A stretch of 8,426 nt of DNA from DATJJW01 sp035491935 (lineage in GTDB: Bacteria > Pseudomonadota > Alphaproteobacteria > ATCC43930 > CGMCC-115725), in the NCBI GenBank assembly GCA_035491935.1, contig DATJJW010000213.1, forward strand, positions 1 to 8,426, written 5' to 3'. Shown here one piece after another: positions 6,491 to 8,426 of this stretch. Below the pieces are notes generated by a model that had not been told where the DNA came from, did no database searches, and saw only the letters and a program-made list of their open reading frames with translations. Position 1 is the first letter of the stretch. Every line of letters starts with the position of its first letter. The position numbers and the translations under genes were made by a program.

Positions 6491-6513
6491 CAAGGACAAT
6501 CTGTTGACACAAT
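6491..6513. repeat. Direct repeat copy 2 (operator-like), overlapping a TTGACA -35-like box
   Basis: caaggacaat-ctgttgacacaat, differing from copy 1 at positions 8, 11 and 15. Its core tgttgaca is a near palindrome and contains TTGACA at 6504-6509. The start-to-start distance between copies is 64 bases, about six helical turns, so both could face the same side of the DNA. It lies 43-65 bases before the ATG at 6556. Confidence 0.6.
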
Positions 6514-6543
6514 ACCAGTTCGTTACCACACCGACCTGACTTG

Positions 6544-6550
6544 AAGGAGG
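6544..6550 (+). promoter_or_regulatory. Strong RBS of the 63-residue ORF
   Basis: aaggagg lies 5 bases before the ATG at 6556. This near-perfect site argues that the small ORF is translated and that its start is the ATG, not the in-frame TTG at 6541 that overlaps the site. Confidence 0.8.
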
Positions 6551-6555
6551 CAATC

Positions 6556-6747
6556 ATGCTGATTCGCATCGAACCCAGCCTGGACGAAACCGCCGGCCGC
6601 TATTTCCTCGAAATCTACTATCCTGCCGATGCCGAGCGGCCCTTCATCACCACGGCACCGCGCTACCAGACGCCATCGGTCGCCGAACAGGACATATTGG
6701 CCATCCTGGCCGCTGCCGCCAGCGGGCCGCGCGACAGCAAGGGGTGA
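6556..6747 (+). CDS. Small hypothetical protein, 63 residues, unrecognised
   Basis: I do not recognise this protein. It starts MLIRIEPSLDETAGRYFLEI and ends with a short polar tail (GPRDSKG). The sequence suggests a small alpha/beta domain: a strand (LIRIEP), a strand (RYFLEIYYP), a strand (FITTAPRY), then a helix (SVAEQDILAILAAAAS). No signal peptide, membrane segment or cysteine is present, so it is probably a soluble cytoplasmic protein. Third codon positions are G/C-rich like the neighbours, and the RBS is excellent, so it is very likely a real gene. The oxygenase gene starts 52 bases downstream on the same strand, suggesting a two-gene operon read from the divergent region. Functional link to the oxygenase is inference only. 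Confidence 0.75.
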   Translation: MLIRIEPSLDETAGRYFLEIYYPADAERPFITTAPRYQTPSVAEQDILAILAAAASGPRDSKG

Positions 6748-6799
6748 CGACCGCAAGAAACGGGGTGCCCGGCTTTCGGTTCGCGGCCAGGATGACGCC

Positions 6800-7483
6800 A
6801 TGACCTCACCGGATTGGCAGGCCGTCATCACGGCCTTGGATAAGCAGGGCTTCGCGATTCTGCCCCTCATGGACGCCGCGACCTGCAAGCAGCTATGGCA
6901 ACTCTATGATGAGGAGAAGCCGTTCCGCAGCCGCGTGGTCATGGCACGCCACGGCTATGGGCAGGGCGAGTACAAATATCTCTCATATCCCCTGCCCCAG
7001 CCGATCGCCGATTGGCGTGAGACGCTCTATCGCCATCTGGCGCCGCTCGCCAATCACTGGCATGAGCGCATGGGGCTGGAGACGCGCTTCCCGGCGACGC
7101 TCAAGCTCTTCCTCGAACGCTGCCACGCCGCCGGCCAGACCAAGCCCACGCCGCTGCTGCTAAGCTACGGCGCCGGCGACTACAATTGCCTGCACCAGGA
7201 CCTCTATGGCGAGCATGTCTTCCCGCTGCAGGCGACGATCATGCTGTCGCCGCCGGAGGATTACACCGGTGGCGCCTTCGTGCTGACCGAGCAGCGCCCG
7301 CGCATGCAGTCGCGGGCGGAAGTGGTGACGCTGAAACTCGGCGAGGCGGTGATCTTTCCGGTACGCCACCGTCCGGTCGAGGGCACACACGGTCCCTATC
7401 GCGTCGCCATGCGCCACGGTGTTGCCACCGTGACCACCGGCCGGCGCCGGACCGCCGGCATCATCCTGCACGACGCGACGTGA
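6800..7483 (+). CDS. 2-oxoglutarate/Fe(II)-dependent oxygenase, resembling the Oxygenase-NA (PF09859 / COG3826) family
   Basis: A 227-residue cytoplasmic enzyme of the double-stranded beta-helix oxygenase superfamily, which uses 2-oxoglutarate and oxygen to hydroxylate or demethylate a substrate. The iron triad is visible: His132 and Asp134 in NCLHQDLYGE, and a distal His190 in VRHRPVEGT; Arg201 in PYRVAMRHGV, eleven residues on, is placed to bind the 2-oxoglutarate carboxylate. Strongly conserved-looking blocks (FRSRVVMARHGYGQGEYKY, FVLTEQRPRMQSRAEV) fit, from memory, the family named Oxygenase-NA because it resembles nucleic-acid-modifying enzymes; the true substrate is not established. The ATG at 6800 has aggatg upstream; the longer reading from 6629 has no support and overlaps the small ORF. 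It converges on the second marR 41 bases away. No ada or alkB gene is visible beside it. Confidence 0.88.
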   Translation: MTSPDWQAVITALDKQGFAILPLMDAATCKQLWQLYDEEKPFRSRVVMARHGYGQGEYKYLSYPLPQPIADWRETLYRHLAPLANHWHERMGLETRFPATLKLFLERCHAAGQTKPTPLLLSYGAGDYNCLHQDLYGEHVFPLQATIMLSPPEDYTGGAFVLTEQRPRMQSRAEVVTLKLGEAVIFPVRHRPVEGTHGPYRVAMRHGVATVTTGRRRTAGIILHDAT

Positions 7484-7504
7484 AGGATAGGCTGCCTCGA
7501 CGGG

Positions 7505-7541
7505 CTCGTCATGGCCGGGACGTATCAGCTCTTGGCCCGGC
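7505..7541. repeat. REP-like element, partial / degenerate copy
   Basis: ctcgtcatggccggg (7505-7519) is identical to 5825-5839. The inverted partner is degenerate: gccggg (7514-7519) can pair with cccggc (7536-7541), and an atggccg / cggccat pairing (7511-7517 with 7541-7547) is an alternative. The right arm runs into the 3' end of the - strand marR gene. It occupies the short gap between two convergent genes, as the complete copy does. Confidence 0.45.
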
Positions 7542-8043
7542 GGCCATTGCGCTTGGAGGGCTCGATGTCCAACGGGGTGCGCGAGACGGTGTTGAAGGCG
7601 GAGACGAACTTATGCAGCAGCGTCAGGAATTGCGCCGCCTCCTCCGGCTCGAAGACCGAGAGAAGCTTATCGTGCGAGCGGCGTACCGGCTCGCCGATCT
7701 GGGCCAGCACCGCGTGCCCCCTGGGCGTCAATGACAGGGTCTTGCAGCGCCGGTCATAGATCGCGTCCCGCCGCTCGACCAGGCCGTCATCGGTCAGCTT
7801 GCCGATGACCAGCGCCGCGGTCGAGCGGTCTTGGCCGAGCAGCTTGGCAACGCCGATCTGATCGAGATCCGGCCGCGCCTCCAGGATGCACATCACACCA
7901 TATTGCGTCGGCGTGATGCCGCCGGTCTGCTCCAGGAACAGGCTCTGGGCGATCTGGTGCGCGCGGCGGATCATGAACCCCGGGCGCTCATGCAAGGTTT
8001 GCAGATCGTAGAGGTCGTGAGGCAAATCGTTGGGTTCGGACAC
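7525..8043 (-). CDS. MarR-family winged-helix transcriptional regulator, downstream of maiA-like gene
   Basis: A 172-residue DNA-binding regulator. An N-terminal dimerisation helix (RPGFMIRRAHQIAQSLFLEQ, about 20-39) precedes the winged helix-turn-helix: GITPTQYGVMCIL (42-54), LDQIGVAKLLGQDRSTAALVIGKLTDDGLV (60-89), and a wing with DRR at 97-99 followed by LTPRG. A C-terminal helix and a basic tail (KRNGRRAKS) end it. The start is a GTG at 8043, only 3 bases after the stop of the upstream GST gene, with no strong RBS, so the two are probably co-translated. This subgroup often accompanies aromatic-compound catabolic genes, which agrees with the neighbour; control of the maiA-containing operon is the likely role but is inference. 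It is not a close copy of the other MarR in this window. Confidence 0.9.
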   Translation of the reverse strand: MSEPNDLPHDLYDLQTLHERPGFMIRRAHQIAQSLFLEQTGGITPTQYGVMCILEARPDLDQIGVAKLLGQDRSTAALVIGKLTDDGLVERRDAIYDRRCKTLSLTPRGHAVLAQIGEPVRRSHDKLLSVFEPEEAAQFLTLLHKFVSAFNTVSRTPLDIEPSKRNGRRAKS

Positions 8044-8046
8044 GCG

Positions 8047-8426
8047 CTATTCCGCGTCCGGCTGGTTCTTGGGATGCGCCGCCTCGAAGGCCGGCAGTGC
8101 CATCGCATTGTCGAACACTGCCCGGATACGCGGATAAGGTGCCATGTCCAGCTTGAAATTGCCGGCATTGACCACCTGCGGAACGAGGCAGACATCGGCA
8201 AGGCTGGGCGTGTCGCCATGGCAGAACCGCCCGGTCGACGGGTGGTCCAGCAGGGCTTCGATCGCCTCGAAGCCGGTCGCGATCCAGTGGTTGAACCAGG
8301 CGCCGACCGCCGCCTCGTCCTGGCCGAGAGACTTCCGCAGATAGTTCAGCACGCGCAGATTGTCGATCGGATGGATGTCGCAGGCGACGATCTGCGCCAG
8401 GGCACGCACCCGCGCCTTGGCCGCCG
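8047..8426 (-). CDS. maiA: Zeta-class glutathione S-transferase, probable maleylacetoacetate isomerase, C-terminal part (5' end outside window)
   Basis: The visible 126 codons are the all-helical C-terminal domain of a zeta-class GST. ACDIHPIDNLRVLNYL, the FCHGDTPSLADVCLVPQV segment and the ending LPAFEAAHPKNQPDAE are typical of MaiA. That enzyme uses glutathione to isomerise maleylacetoacetate to fumarylacetoacetate in tyrosine / homogentisate breakdown in the cytoplasm. The frame stays open to the window edge (AAKARVRALAQ), so the internal GTG at 8409 is not the start; the N-terminal glutathione-binding domain with its Ser/Cys motif is missing from view. The closely related maleylpyruvate isomerase of gentisate degradation cannot be excluded without flanking genes. 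Stop TAG at 8049-8047, 3 bases before the marR start. Confidence 0.85.
   Translation of the reverse strand, partial: AAKARVRALAQIVACDIHPIDNLRVLNYLRKSLGQDEAAVGAWFNHWIATGFEAIEALLDHPSTGRFCHGDTPSLADVCLVPQVVNAGNFKLDMAPYPRIRAVFDNAMALPAFEAAHPKNQPDAE

Larger units (their letters stand above)
6350..6555. promoter_or_regulatory. Divergent intergenic region between the VOC gene and the 63-residue ORF
   Basis: These 206 bases are visibly richer in A/T than the flanking genes and must hold promoters for both directions. A TTGACA at 6504-6509 is a good -35 match for the rightward gene, but I see no convincing -10 at 16-18 bases spacing, so the core promoters are not assigned. The region carries the 23-base direct repeat, a small hairpin (6370-6386) and a short dyad gttt-catc-aaac at 6409-6420. 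Confidence 0.6.

Noticed and set aside
6504..6532. Full sigma-70 promoter built on TTGACA at 6504-6509
   Set aside because: No acceptable -10 hexamer at 16-18 bases (candidates such as accaca and ccacac are poor), so only a possible -35 is noted within the regulatory region.
6398..6544. 48-codon + strand ORF with GGAGG 7 bases before its ATG, spanning the divergent region
   Set aside because: Its codons (TTA, AGT, ATA, CGA and many A/T-ending ones) are unlike all neighbouring genes, it spans the operator-like repeat whose two copies are out of frame with each other, and its stop overlaps the RBS of the next gene. Probably chance, though conservation could be checked.
1..8426. CRISPR array, tRNA, rRNA, insertion sequence, toxin-antitoxin or phage defence module
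   Set aside because: No regularly spaced repeats, no cloverleaf-like or rRNA-like segment, and no transposase, toxin or nuclease-type protein was seen in any frame.

Overview
The window is GC-rich DNA whose third codon positions are overwhelmingly G or C. Closely packed genes, overlapping ATGA start/stop junctions and the protein families present fit an alphaproteobacterium, probably Rhodospirillales-like or Rhizobiales-like. That placement is inference from style and families; no rRNA or other marker gene is present to confirm it. No tRNA, rRNA, CRISPR array, insertion sequence or phage gene was seen.

Region 1 (1-5779, + strand) is a polar amino-acid / branched-chain-type (HAAT) ABC uptake operon. 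It holds the 3' end of one periplasmic substrate-binding protein (SBP), a complete paralogous SBP, a single 639-residue permease that fuses LivH-like and LivM-like halves, the ATPases LivG and LivF, and finally a MarR-family regulator. The livHM/livG, livG/livF and livF/marR pairs overlap by 4, 8 and 4 bases, so they are probably one transcript with translational coupling. The substrate cannot be read from the sequence. This SBP class also carries aromatic acids and other small organic anions, and the attached MarR hints at a catabolic substrate.

Region 2 (5780-6555) holds a convergent junction with two hairpins, then a VOC-superfamily (glyoxalase/dioxygenase fold) gene on the - strand. A 206-base divergent intergenic region follows, containing an imperfect 23-base direct repeat with a TGTYGACA core that looks like a pair of operators.

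Region 3 (6556-7483, + strand) holds a 63-residue protein I do not recognise, followed by a 2-oxoglutarate/Fe(II) oxygenase that resembles the Oxygenase-NA (COG3826-like) family, with HxD, distal His and Arg all in place.

Region 4 (7525-8426, - strand) holds the 3' part of a zeta-class GST that looks like maleylacetoacetate isomerase (maiA), followed 3 bases later by a second MarR regulator. A 15-base block identical to part of the first junction's palindrome recurs at this second convergent junction, suggesting a dispersed REP-like element used at gene ends.

Most genes are recognisable families. The items I would look at first are the divergent operator-like repeat, the small protein plus orphan oxygenase pair, the duplicated SBP genes with a scar-like tail, and the apparently asymmetric LivG/LivF ATP sites. 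I did not find clear evidence of an entirely new system.
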